From the NCBI RefSeq assembly GCF_019711315.1, contig NZ_CP081294.1, positions 310,001 through 374,000 of the forward strand: a stretch of 64,000 nt of DNA. Reading direction: 5' to 3'. The first letter of the stretch is position 1; each line of letters begins with the position of its first letter. Source of the DNA: Qipengyuania gelatinilytica (GTDB lineage: Bacteria; Pseudomonadota; Alphaproteobacteria; Sphingomonadales; Sphingomonadaceae). The position numbers and the translations under genes are program-made. Shown piece by piece: positions 38,533 to 49,456 of the stretch. Under the pieces are notes generated by a model, which made no database searches, was not told the DNA's origin, and worked only from the letters and a program-made list of their open reading frames with translations.

Positions 38533-39449
38533 AAGCCCAGTCCGTCCTCGAAACCATCGGCGGCACCCCGCACATCCGCGTCTCGCGCCTGTTCCCGGAT
38601 CACGAGGTCTGGGTGAAGAGCGAGCGCGCCAATCCGGGCGGCTCGATCAAGGACCGCATCGGCCTTGCCATGGTCGAAGATGCGGAGAAATCAGGCAAGC
38701 TCAAGCCGGGTGGCACTATCATCGAGCCGACCAGCGGCAACACCGGGATCGGCCTCGCCATGGCCGCCGCCGTCAAGGGCTACAAGCTCGTGCTGGTCAT
38801 GCCCGAAAGCATGAGCCTCGAACGCCGCCGCCTGATGCTGGCCTATGGCGCGACCTTCGACCTCACGCCCAAGGAAAAGGGCATGAAGGGCGCGATCGAA
38901 CGTGCGCAGGAACTGGTCGAGCAGACCGAGGGCGCATGGATGCCGAGCCAGTTCGACAATCCTTCGAATTACGAGGTGCACAAGCGCACCACGGCCAAGG
39001 AAATCCTCGCCGATTTCGCCGACAGCCCGATCGACGTGATGATCACGGGCGTGGGCACCGGCGGTCACCTCACCGGCTGCGCCGAAGTGCTCAAGGAATC
39101 GTGGAGCGACATGAAGGCCTATGCGGTCGAACCCACGCTCTCCCCTGTCATCAGCGGCGGCCAGCCCGGTCCGCACCCGATCCAGGGTATCGGTGCCGGG
39201 TTCCTGCCGGCAAACCTGCACACCCAGGCAATCGACGGTGCGATCCAGGTCGAACCTGAGGATGCCAAGGAATGGGCGCGCCGTTGCGCGGCAGAGGAAG
39301 GGCTTCTTATCGGCATCTCGAGCGGCGCGACGCTCGCGGCCATCGCCAAGAAGCTGCCCGAACTACCCGCCGGTTCGCGGGTCATGGGCTTCAATTACGA
39401 TACGGGCGAGCGTTACCTGTCGGTGCCGGATTTCCTTCCGACCGAATAG
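38529..39449 (+). CDS. cysK: Cysteine synthase A
   Basis: A 306-residue PLP enzyme that makes cysteine from O-acetylserine and sulfide. The PLP lysine is in NPGGSIKDR (K41); [15 protein letters not shown] binds substrate, [10 protein letters not shown] binds the cofactor phosphate, and ISSGA is near the C-terminus. It overlaps the MFS gene by 4 bases. Confidence 0.96.
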   Translation: MKAQSVLETIGGTPHIRVSRLFPDHEVWVKSERANPGGSIKDRIGLAMVEDAEKSGKLKPGGTIIEPTSGNTGIGLAMAAAVKGYKLVLVMPESMSLERRRLMLAYGATFDLTPKEKGMKGAIERAQELVEQTEGAWMPSQFDNPSNYEVHKRTTAKEILADFADSPIDVMITGVGTGGHLTGCAEVLKESWSDMKAYAVEPTLSPVISGGQPGPHPIQGIGAGFLPANLHTQAIDGAIQVEPEDAKEWARRCAAEEGLLIGISSGATLAAIAKKLPELPAGSRVMGFNYDTGERYLSVPDFLPTE

Positions 39450-39553
39450 AAACGTTTTCTACGAACGGTCGTCATCCGACCACCAAGGTATTGGCAGCCC
39501 CTCCTTTTTCTCGCTAACCCATTGAAGGTTAGGGAACTGGGAGGGACTGCCCC

Positions 39554-41968
39554 ATGAAGAATTTCGTCAGCCTCGCGGCGCTTGCCGTAGCTACCGTCGC
39601 AACTCCGCTCGCTGCTCAGACGGCCTACGATACGCCGCCTGCCGCGATTGCCGACATCGTTACCCGCGCGCCCTCGCCCGGCGTGATGATCTCGCCCGAT
39701 GGCAAGACGATGTTGCTGATGGAGCGCGAGGCGCTTCCACCCGTCTCCGAACTTGCAAAGCCGATGGAGCGTCTGGCCGGCCTTCGGCTCGATGCCGCGA
39801 TCAACGATCGGCACAATCCGCGCAATGTCGTCGGCCTGTCGCTGCAGGACATCGAGACCGGCGAAGTGCGCCGCGTCGCTCTTCCTGCCAATGCCGACAT
39901 TTCGGACATGAACTGGTCGCCCGACGGGTCGCAGATCGTGTTCACCAATACGATGGCCGATGGAATGGCGCTGATGGTCCTCGACATTGCGAGCGGCCGG
40001 GCGAAGACGGTCATGCGCAATGGCGTGAATGCCATTTTTGCAGAACCGCGCTGGACGCCCGGTGGCGAGCTTCTGGTCCTAACCATTCCCGAAGGACGCG
40101 GTGCCAAGCCCGTCGAAAGCCTCACACCGGTCGGCCCCGCGATCCAGGATGCGACCGGCGGGGAAGAAGCCCAGACGCGTACCTATCAGGACTTGCTCAA
40201 AGACGCGCATGACGAGGCGACCTTCGAATGGCTCGTCACCAGCCAGCCAAAGCTGATCGACCCGGCAAGCGGCAAGGCACGCAATGTGCTGCCCGCACGG
40301 ATCTATACGGGAATCGCGCCCTCGCCTGATGGAAAGTATCTCCTCGCCAGCTGGCTGGAGAAGCCCTTCTCCTATCAGGTTCCCTATTACCGTTTCCCGA
40401 CGACGACTGCCGTATTCACCGCAGATGGCAAGTTGCTGCAGACGATTGCCGAGCAACCCCTTGCCGATAACCTCCCGGTACAGGGTGTGCCGACAGGACG
40501 ACGTTCGGTCGGATGGCATCCCAACGAGGGGTCGCTCCTTCTCTGGGCCGAGGCGCAGGATGGCGGCGATCCGCGGGTCGAAACCGATGTGCGCGACGCT
40601 GTCTTCACGCTTTCCGCCCCGTTCGACGGTTCTCCGCGCGAAATTGCGAAGCTCGAAGACCGCTATTCGGGCTGGTTCGGGATGGAGGATACAGACGACA
40701 TCATCCTGATCGATTACGACCGCGACACCCGCGAAGTCCGCCAGACGCTGACCGACGTGACAGGCAACGATGCACCGCGTGTGCTCAACCTGCGCAATGT
40801 GCAGGACGCCTATGCCGATCCGGGCAATCCGATCTTCGTTCGCAACGAAGCCGGCTACGGCGTCGCCAAGGTCGAAGACGGGACCATGCTGCTGTCCGGC
40901 ATGGGCGCAAGCCCCGATGGCTACCGCCCCTTCCTCCGCCGTTTCGACATCGCGACAACCGAGACCACCGAGCTGTGGCGCAACGTGGGCGAAAACTTCG
41001 AATATGTGATCGACCTTGCCGGCGATAGCGCCGATCGCTTCATCACCTATTACGAAAGCCCCACAAACCCCGGCAATTTCCGCCTTCACGAAGGCGCCGC
41101 GGCCCGCTTCGTGACCAATTTCCCCGATCCGCACCCCGAATTGAGCGGCATCGAGCGAGAGCTGATCACCTACAAGCGCGACGACGGTGTCGACCTGACA
41201 GCAACGCTCTACCTGCCTCCGAACTACAAGGAAGGCGACAAGCTGCCTGTTGTCGTCTGGGCCTACCCGCGCGAGTTCAACAATGCTGCGACGGCCGGAC
41301 AGGTCCGCGATTCCAAATATCGCTTCACCCGTGTCGGGGGCTATTCGCACCTCTTCTTCCTCATGCAGGGCTATGCCGTGCTCGACCGTGCCGCGATGCC
41401 GGTGATCGGTGACGATCCGGAGACCGTGAACGACACCTTCATCGAACAGATTGTCGCCTCGGCCCAGGCTGCTGTCGACGAGACCGTGCGCCGCGGCTTC
41501 GGAGATGGAAAACGTGTCGGTGTCGGCGGTCACAGCTATGGCGCATTCATGACCGCGCACCTGCTCGCGCAGAGCGACATCTTCCGTGCCGGCATCGCCC
41601 GGTCGGGCGCGTACAACCGCACGCTGACGCCGTTCGGCTTCCAGTCCGAGCGCCGCATCTTCTGGGACACGCCGGAAACCTACTACAAGCTGTCGCCATT
41701 CATGGCCGCCAACAAGATCAACGAGCCCATGCTCCTGATCCACGGCGAGAAGGACAACAACTCGGGCACGTTCCCGCAACAGTCGGAACGCATGTTTGCA
41801 GCGATCAAGGGAACGGGTGGGACGGCACGCCTCGTCATGCTTCCGCATGAGAGCCACGGATATCGCGGCCGCGAAAGCGTGCTCCACACGCTGGCCGAAA
41901 TGATCGACTGGTTCGACACCTATGTGAAGCCGGAAGAAGTGGCCGAGCCCGACGTCGCTGCCGAGTAG
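39554..41968 (+). CDS. Exported S9 family peptidase (prolyl oligopeptidase family)
   Basis: An 804-residue protein with a Sec signal (FVSLAALAVATVATPLAAQ), a beta-propeller of about 500 residues (repeats such as DMNWSPDGSQIVFTN and GIAPSPDGKYLLASW) and a C-terminal alpha/beta hydrolase. The serine is in VGGHSYGAFM (S661), the acid in the LLIHGEKDNNSG segment, the histidine in PHESHGYRGRE (H768). It resembles glutamyl or acyl peptidases of subfamily S9C/D in the periplasm. AACTGGGAGGG precedes the ATG. Confidence 0.9.
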   Translation: MKNFVSLAALAVATVATPLAAQTAYDTPPAAIADIVTRAPSPGVMISPDGKTMLLMEREALPPVSELAKPMERLAGLRLDAAINDRHNPRNVVGLSLQDIETGEVRRVALPANADISDMNWSPDGSQIVFTNTMADGMALMVLDIASGRAKTVMRNGVNAIFAEPRWTPGGELLVLTIPEGRGAKPVESLTPVGPAIQDATGGEEAQTRTYQDLLKDAHDEATFEWLVTSQPKLIDPASGKARNVLPARIYTGIAPSPDGKYLLASWLEKPFSYQVPYYRFPTTTAVFTADGKLLQTIAEQPLADNLPVQGVPTGRRSVGWHPNEGSLLLWAEAQDGGDPRVETDVRDAVFTLSAPFDGSPREIAKLEDRYSGWFGMEDTDDIILIDYDRDTREVRQTLTDVTGNDAPRVLNLRNVQDAYADPGNPIFVRNEAGYGVAKVEDGTMLLSGMGASPDGYRPFLRRFDIATTETTELWRNVGENFEYVIDLAGDSADRFITYYESPTNPGNFRLHEGAAARFVTNFPDPHPELSGIERELITYKRDDGVDLTATLYLPPNYKEGDKLPVVVWAYPREFNNAATAGQVRDSKYRFTRVGGYSHLFFLMQGYAVLDRAAMPVIGDDPETVNDTFIEQIVASAQAAVDETVRRGFGDGKRVGVGGHSYGAFMTAHLLAQSDIFRAGIARSGAYNRTLTPFGFQSERRIFWDTPETYYKLSPFMAANKINEPMLLIHGEKDNNSGTFPQQSERMFAAIKGTGGTARLVMLPHESHGYRGRESVLHTLAEMIDWFDTYVKPEEVAEPDVAAE

Positions 41969-41986
41969 AAGACGCCGGACAAAAGA

Positions 41987-42018
41987 AAAGGGCGCCTCCC
42001 TTAGCGGGGGCGCCCTTT
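41987..42018. terminator. Bidirectional intrinsic terminator, S9 peptidase / acyl-CoA dehydrogenase
   Basis: A 10-bp stem AAAGGGCGCC (41987-41996) with GGCGCCCTTT (42009-42018) and a partly paired loop. CTTTCTTGTT follows on the plus strand and CTTTTCTTTTG on the minus strand, fitting two convergent genes. Confidence 0.9.
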
Positions 42019-42039
42019 CTTGTTGCTGTAATCCGATGC

Positions 42040-43845
42040 TTAAGCGGCGGTCGCGAATGCGTCCTCGCCCAGCGCCATCAGACTGTCGCTGCCCGCTTCG
42101 AGCTTGCGACGCAGTGCGCTGGCATCGGGGAGGTAGCGATCCATGTAGTAGCGCGCGGTCGCGATCTTCTGCTCGTAGAATGCCTTCTCGTCGCCGGCGC
42201 TGTCTACCTTGGCAACGGCGACCTTGGCCATCTTCAGCCACATCAGGCCGAGGGTCACGATGCCCATGATGTGCATGTAGTGATGCGCGCCCGCGCCGAG
42301 GTGGTTCGGGTTCTGCATGGCATTGTTCATGAACCACATGGTTGCAGCCTGCTGCTGGCCCAGAGCCTTTTCGAGCTGCTCTGCCATGTCCTTGAGTTCA
42401 TCGATTTCCTTCGCAGCGGCGATTTCATCGCCCACGTGCTTGAAGAAGGCCTGCACTGCCGCGCCACCCTTCTGGGCGAGCTTGCGGCCGCAAAGATCCA
42501 TCGCCTGCACGCCGTTGGTGCCTTCGTAGATCTGGGCAATACGCGCGTCGCGAACGAACTGGCTCATCCCCCATTCCTCGATGTAGCCATGGCCGCCGAA
42601 GACCTGCTGCATGTTGGTGGCGACTTCATAGCCCTTGTCCGTGCCATAGCCCTTGATGACCGGGGTCATCAGGCCGAGCAGGAGGTCGGCCTGCTCACGC
42701 TCTTCTTCGCTCGAGGCCTTGTGCGTCAGGTCGACCAGCAGGCCGCCCCACAGGGCCAGAGCACGCATGGCTTCGGTGAAGGCCTTAGCGTCCATCAGCA
42801 TGCGGCGAACATCGGGGTGGACGAAGATCGGATCGGCCTGCGCCTCGGGCTCTGCCGGACCGGTCAGGGCGCGGCCCTGGCGGCGGTCGAGCGCATAGGC
42901 GACCGCGTTCTGGTACGCTACTTCAGCCTGACTGAGGCCCTGGATGCCGACGCCGAGGCGCGCGGCGTTCATCATGATGAACATGGCTGCGAGACCCTTG
43001 TTCTCTTCGCCGACCATCCAGCCCTTCGCGCCGTCATAGTTGAGCACGCAGGTCGAGTTGCCGTGGATGCCCATCTTGTGCTCGATCGAGCCGCACATGA
43101 CGCCGTTGCGCTCGCCCGGGGTGCCATCCTCGTTCACGATGAACTTGGGCACCACGAAGAGCGAGATGCCCTTGGTGCTGTCGGGCGCGCCTGGGGTCTT
43201 GGCGAGAACCAGGTGGATGATGTTCTCGCTCATGTCGTGTTCGCCGGCCGAGATGAAGATCTTGGTACCGGTGATCGAATAGCTGCCGTCGCCCTGCGGT
43301 TCGGCCTTGGTGCGGATCATGCCGAGGTCGGTGCCGCAATGCGGCTCGGTCAGGTTCATGGTGCCGGTCCACTCACCCGAAACCATCTTGGGCAGGTACA
43401 TCGCCTTCTGTTCGTCCGAGCCCTTGGCAACCAGCGCCGAGATCGCGCCATTGGTGAGGCCGGGATACATACCGAAGGCCTGGTTGGCGCTCGAGATGAA
43501 TTCTTCCATCACGAAGCCGAGGACGTGCGGCATGCCCTGTCCGCCGAATTCTTCCGCATGGGCGAGCGTGCCCCAGCCCGCCTCGCGGAACTGGTCGAAA
43601 GCTTCCTTGAAACCCGGAGGTGTCGTGACCGAACCATCGTCATTGCGTACGCAGCCATGTTCGTCGCCGACGCGGTTGAGCGGGGCGAGAACCTCGGCGC
43701 AGAATTTTCCGCCTTCGTTGATGACCGCATCGGTCACATCGTCGGTCGCCATCTCGAAACCGGGAAGGTTGCTGTAGTTTCCAAGCTCGAGGACTTCATT
43801 GATGATGAAGCGCGTATCACGGGTAGGAGCAGTGTAGGTGGGCAT
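42040..43845 (-). CDS. Acyl-CoA dehydrogenase, long form with C-terminal extension
   Basis: A 601-residue FAD enzyme of the 3-methylmercaptopropionyl-CoA dehydrogenase-like (long) group. The N-terminal extension, LTEPHCGTDLGMIRTKA (FAD/substrate), FGGHGYIEEWGMSQFVRDARI and catalytic base E441 in YEGTNGVQAMDL are present; the last 120 residues are the extra helical domain. Its substrate could be a fatty or branched acyl-CoA, or methylmercaptopropionyl-CoA from DMSP; sequence alone does not decide. It lies 58 bases behind the MerR gene, so it is likely controlled by it. Confidence 0.9.
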   Translation of the reverse strand: MPTYTAPTRDTRFIINEVLELGNYSNLPGFEMATDDVTDAVINEGGKFCAEVLAPLNRVGDEHGCVRNDDGSVTTPPGFKEAFDQFREAGWGTLAHAEEFGGQGMPHVLGFVMEEFISSANQAFGMYPGLTNGAISALVAKGSDEQKAMYLPKMVSGEWTGTMNLTEPHCGTDLGMIRTKAEPQGDGSYSITGTKIFISAGEHDMSENIIHLVLAKTPGAPDSTKGISLFVVPKFIVNEDGTPGERNGVMCGSIEHKMGIHGNSTCVLNYDGAKGWMVGEENKGLAAMFIMMNAARLGVGIQGLSQAEVAYQNAVAYALDRRQGRALTGPAEPEAQADPIFVHPDVRRMLMDAKAFTEAMRALALWGGLLVDLTHKASSEEEREQADLLLGLMTPVIKGYGTDKGYEVATNMQQVFGGHGYIEEWGMSQFVRDARIAQIYEGTNGVQAMDLCGRKLAQKGGAAVQAFFKHVGDEIAAAKEIDELKDMAEQLEKALGQQQAATMWFMNNAMQNPNHLGAGAHHYMHIMGIVTLGLMWLKMAKVAVAKVDSAGDEKAFYEQKIATARYYMDRYLPDASALRRKLEAGSDSLMALGEDAFATAA

Positions 43846-43903
43846 TATAGGTCCTTGGAGAGAGTGTCGTTAAGGCGGCAACTCGCCGGGGAGGCTTTTC
43901 GGT

Positions 43904-44347
43904 TCAGTCGATCTGGTCTTCGACGAGCGAGATGAACTCCGACAGTTCCTTGATCGAACTGTCGATGTCCGCGCGCTGCGCCTTGAGCTTCGCGACGTGT
44001 TTCCTGCATTTTTCGAGCGTGACGCGGCGCTGTTCGGCCCGCCCGTCATCGAGATCGTAGAGATCGATCATCTCGCGGATCTCGGTCAGCGAGAAGCCGA
44101 CATTCTTGGCGCGCATGATCCATGCGAGACGCGCACGATCGCGCTTGGAATAGATGCGGGTCAGCCCCACGCGCGACGGGGCAATCAGCCCTTCGTCTTC
44201 GTAGAAACGCAACGCACGCGCCGTGCAGCCGAACTCGCTGGTGAGGTCCGAGATCGAAAACTGTTCGCGCTCAAGCTTGTCGGGCCGATCGAGATGCGCG
44301 CCGGCGTGGCGGCGATCCTTGTCGGCGTTTGGAAGCGGCTGATTCAT
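43904..44347 (-). CDS. MerR family regulator (acyl-CoA gene type)
   Basis: A 147-residue regulator. The MerR helix-turn-helix reads FSISDLTSEFGCTARALRFYEDEGL, with the wing LTRIYSKRDRARL, then a coiled coil of about 60 residues and no metal-binding cysteines. This form matches MerR regulators of branched-chain or fatty acid use (LiuR-like). The ATG at 44347 is preferred to a TTG upstream. It heads the acyl-CoA dehydrogenase gene, and its own promoter contains a LiuR-like dyad. Confidence 0.88.
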   Translation of the reverse strand: MNQPLPNADKDRRHAGAHLDRPDKLEREQFSISDLTSEFGCTARALRFYEDEGLIAPSRVGLTRIYSKRDRARLAWIMRAKNVGFSLTEIREMIDLYDLDDGRAEQRRVTLEKCRKHVAKLKAQRADIDSSIKELSEFISLVEDQID

Positions 44348-44354
44348 GCCGCCT

Positions 44355-44383
44355 GCATAGTGCAACGTTTACGTAAGCGTCAA
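44355..44383 (-). promoter_or_regulatory. Promoter and LiuR-like operator of the MerR gene
   Basis: On the minus strand TTGACG (44383-44378), 17 bases and CTATGC (44360-44355) form the promoter. The spacer holds the near-palindrome ACGTTTACGTAAGCGT (44365-44380), which resembles TTTACGT-type operators of LiuR-like MerR proteins. The -35 overlaps the hisI stop codon. Confidence 0.6.
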
Positions 44384-44754
44384 GACTTGACGGGTTGGAG
44401 AATGCCGTCTTCCAGCCTGCGATAGAAACAGCTGGTCGCGCCCGTATGGCAGGTGGGCCCGGCAGGCCGGCACCGCAGGACGATCGCATCCTGGTCGCAA
44501 TCGACGAGCATTTCTTCCACCTTGAGGACGTTCCCCGAGCTCTCTCCTTTCTTCCAAAGCTTGCCGCGAGAGCGGGAGTGGAAGTGCGCTTCACCAGTCT
44601 GCTGCGTGGCGGAGAGTGCTTCTTCATCCATGAATGCCACCATCAGGACCCTACCGGATTCGGCATCGGTAACGACGGCGCTCAACAGGCCCTTGTCGTC
44701 GAACTTCGGTATGAACTGCGTGCCGCTTTCGCGATCTGATTGCGTCTCGGACAA
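44380..44754 (-). CDS. hisI: Phosphoribosyl-AMP cyclohydrolase
   Basis: A 124-residue zinc enzyme of histidine synthesis that opens the PR-AMP ring. [50 protein letters not shown] and [14 protein letters not shown] carry the metal ligands. The frame is open upstream to 44880, but the TTG at 44754 with GGAG six bases ahead gives the usual length, so I take that start. No other his gene is adjacent. Confidence 0.88.
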   Translation of the reverse strand: MSETQSDRESGTQFIPKFDDKGLLSAVVTDAESGRVLMVAFMDEEALSATQQTGEAHFHSRSRGKLWKKGESSGNVLKVEEMLVDCDQDAIVLRCRPAGPTCHTGATSCFYRRLEDGILQPVKS

Positions 44755-44845
44755 TGTTGGCTCCGGATTTTGTATATTTACGACATCTTGTTGCAGGATA
44801 ACCACAAGCGGGTCTCGAAATCGAACATAGGGCCACAAGTCTGTT

Positions 44846-45100
44846 GGAGGAATGACCGATTTGGGAGAGAACGCTCTCACAGGTCATGTGAGGCCTGTCC
44901 ACCGGAACATGTGGTGCCAACAGAGTGCCAGGTTCAGGGGGTCCCGGGTCCGCAGCCGCATGGGGGTTTAAGTGCGGCGCACCCGGTAACGATGAGGGAT
45001 AGGGCCTGGTGCTAGCTGGGGGGCAAGCACCAACGTCGCAAGACAGGTCCGGTGAATTTCGTCACGTGGCGCCCGGGGTCTTCGGACTCCGGGCGTTTCG
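44846..45100 (+). ncRNA. Unidentified structured RNA (predicted), or structured leader
   Basis: This gene-free gap shows nested complementary arms: GAGAG/CTCTC (44865-44869, 44874-44878); GGCCTGTC with GACAGGTC (44892-44899, 45042-45049); GCCAGG with CCTGGT (44927-44932, 45005-45010); CCGGGT with ACCCGG (44944-44949, 44981-44986); GCCGCA with TGCGGC (44955-44960, 44973-44978). It ends in a UUCG terminator. It lacks the GGAAGGAAGCA tip of SRP RNA and a CCA end or Ala tag of tmRNA; 6S RNA is possible but I cannot confirm it. A 39-codon frame (ATG 44852) sits in it, but its GGAGG is too close to the ATG to trust. The 5' end is approximate, and I see no clear promoter. Confidence 0.5.
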
Positions 45101-45103
45101 CTT
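45070..45103 (+). terminator. UUCG-capped intrinsic terminator
   Basis: CGCCCGGGGTC (45070-45080), loop TTCG (45081-45084) and GACTCCGGGCG (45085-45095) form an 11-bp stem with one G-U pair, followed by TTTCGCTT. On the minus strand there is no T tract of note. It ends a plus-strand transcript although no plus-strand protein gene lies before it. Confidence 0.85.
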
Positions 45104-45905
45104 ATGCAGCGTGCTCCAACGCCTCATCGAGAACCCGTGCAAAGCACGCGATCACCACGGACTTCGCCCCTGCCCGCCTTAGTGCCTTCACACATGCCGT
45201 GCTGGTCGCACCGCTCGTCAACACGTCATCGACCAGCACGATGTGCCGTCCTTTGACTGCCGATGGTTTAGCAACCTCGATCGCGCCTGAAAGGGCCTTG
45301 GCCCGGGCCTTCGCTCCCATTCCGCCTAAGCTCGGAGTCCGCTTCGTCCGCCTCAAACCATCGACAAGCAATTCTCCGCAGCCGAGCTTTTCCAGTTCGC
45401 GGGCGAGCAGCGCCGCCTGATTGAAACCTCTTTGCCATTGGCGCCAGCGGTGCAGCGGCACCGGCACGATCAAATGCTCCTCCTCGCTATTGGGAAGGCG
45501 CGCGCTGATCATGCGGGCCAACAAAGGCGCCAGCGCGATCCTCTTGCCATGCTTGAATGCGAGCACGAGCTTGCGCGAGGTGTCGGTATACAGGGTTCCG
45601 GCGGCGATACCGTCATGTGGCGGCGGGGAGCCAAGGCAGGGTGCGCAGATCGCTTCCCCCTGCGGACCGCTCTCGCCGAAAGGACGCTGGCAGCTTGCGC
45701 AGCTCGGGTCTCCGGGAATCGCGAGGCCCGACCAGCACTCCGCACAAAGCCCGCCGTGTTCGCCGACACTCTCGCCACAGGCAGGGCACCTCGGCGGGTA
45801 AACGAGATCGACGAGCGGAGCGATTCCCTCCCCGATGGTCCGGCGCAGTTTGGTTACTCTCCCCACAAGGTCTTGCTGCACCGCTTGCAAGGTCGATGCA
45901 AGCAC
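45102..45905 (-). CDS. comF: ComF family phosphoribosyltransferase-like protein
   Basis: A 267-residue protein. The N-terminus has paired CxxC knuckles (PPRCPACGES, LCAECWS, CASCQRPFGE, ICAPCLGSP) and the C-terminal half is a type I PRTase fold with the PRPP loop VLVDDVLTSGATSTACVKAL. ComF is needed for DNA uptake in competent bacteria; in many others its role is unclear. The start is a GTG at 45905 and is uncertain. Only 15 bases separate it from the divergent methyltransferase gene. Confidence 0.9.
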   Translation of the reverse strand: MLASTLQAVQQDLVGRVTKLRRTIGEGIAPLVDLVYPPRCPACGESVGEHGGLCAECWSGLAIPGDPSCASCQRPFGESGPQGEAICAPCLGSPPPHDGIAAGTLYTDTSRKLVLAFKHGKRIALAPLLARMISARLPNSEEEHLIVPVPLHRWRQWQRGFNQAALLARELEKLGCGELLVDGLRRTKRTPSLGGMGAKARAKALSGAIEVAKPSAVKGRHIVLVDDVLTSGATSTACVKALRRAGAKSVVIACFARVLDEALEHAA

Positions 45906-45920
45906 GGCAGGTCCCGCCGC

Positions 45921-46675
45921 ATGGATTCGCAGGCCCCACCCCGCATCTTCAGTCGCACCCGCCGCCGCGCCGGCCTCCGCCGCGCGCTCGTTCGACAGTC
46001 ACAGCGCGATGCGGCGCGCTATGTCCTTCAGGACATGGTCGAAGATGTACTCGACCGGCTCGAGTTCATGCGCTTCGAACCTGCCCGGGTTCTCGTGATC
46101 GGCGACTGGACCGATACCCTCGCGCTGTCATTGCGGGGACGGGGATCCGATGTCGTCGAGGGAAGCGTGCGAACGATCGACGAGGAATTGCCACTCGAGG
46201 GTGCTCCGTTCGACCTGATCGTCAGCCTGGCCTCGCTGGACCGCGTCAATGACTTGCCGGGCGCACTCCTCCACATGCGCAGTGCCCTGGCGGACGATGG
46301 GATCATGATCGCCAGCATTATTGGGGCGGGAAGCCTGGCAAACCTGCGCCGCGCAATGATTGCGGCAGAGCCCGACAGGCCCGCGGCCCGCATGCACCCG
46401 CTCGTGGACAATTCAGCCGCATCCGCGCTGATGCGGCGTGCCCTGTTCAAGCGACAGGTGGTCGACAGCCACAGCCTCGAGGTATCGTTCGGCTCGCTTG
46501 ACCGGCTTGTCTCGGACCTGCGCGATCAAGGCCTTGGATCTAGCCTCGCCCGCCCTGCTCCGCCACTCGGTAAGGCCGCGCTCGAGAGGGCCAGAACGGC
46601 CTTCCTGACGGCCGCCAATGCGCAGGATCGGGTGATCGAAACTTTCGAGATTCTCACCCTAACCGGCTGGAAGAA

Positions 46676-46679
<4 letters not shown>
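45921..46679 (+). CDS. SAM-dependent methyltransferase fold protein, NDUFAF5-like
   Basis: A 252-residue protein with a class I methyltransferase fold: RVLVIGDWTDTLALSL (motif I, degraded from the usual GxGxG), PFDLIVSLASLDRVNDLPGALLHMRSAL, DDGIMIASIIG and SLANLRRAMIAAEPD, then HPLVDNSAASALMRRALFKRQVVD. This order matches the BioC/NDUFAF5 group; mitochondrial NDUFAF5 acts on complex I subunit NDUFS7. The degraded SAM motif is in keeping with a hydroxylase-like or non-methylating role, but this is inference. It overlaps the end of ppdK by 4 bases, tail to tail. Confidence 0.8.
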
Positions 46680-49339
<2,660 letters not shown>

Positions 49340-49364
49340 GCAAAAATCCTTCAAACTTGACAAA

Positions 49365-49412
49365 GGTGACAGTCGGTCACCCATAATCTCGAGCCGCAAA
49401 CCACCGATAATC
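49365..49412. promoter_or_regulatory. Repeats in the ppdK leader
   Basis: GGTGAC (49365-49370) and GTCACC (49376-49381) form an inverted repeat, and CACCCATAATC (49378-49388) recurs as CACCGATAATC (49402-49412), 24 bases apart. They sit 26-73 bases before the ppdK start on its strand and could bind a regulator of carbon flow. Confidence 0.4.
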
Positions 49413-49456
49413 CGGGGTTTTTCGGGCGATTGCCGAAGTTGACACTCGCCGGGAAA

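Noticed and set aside
39514..39532. Terminator between cysK and the S9 peptidase
   Set aside because: CTAACC/GGTTAG is only 6 bp and has no T tract.
44852..44971. 39-codon ORF in the same gap
   Set aside because: GGAGG lies only one base before the ATG, and the product (Arg-rich, no motif) looks like read-through of structured RNA.
44846..45100. SRP RNA or tmRNA in the hisI-comF gap
   Set aside because: The conserved SRP tip and the tmRNA CCA end and tag frame are absent, so I left the RNA unnamed.
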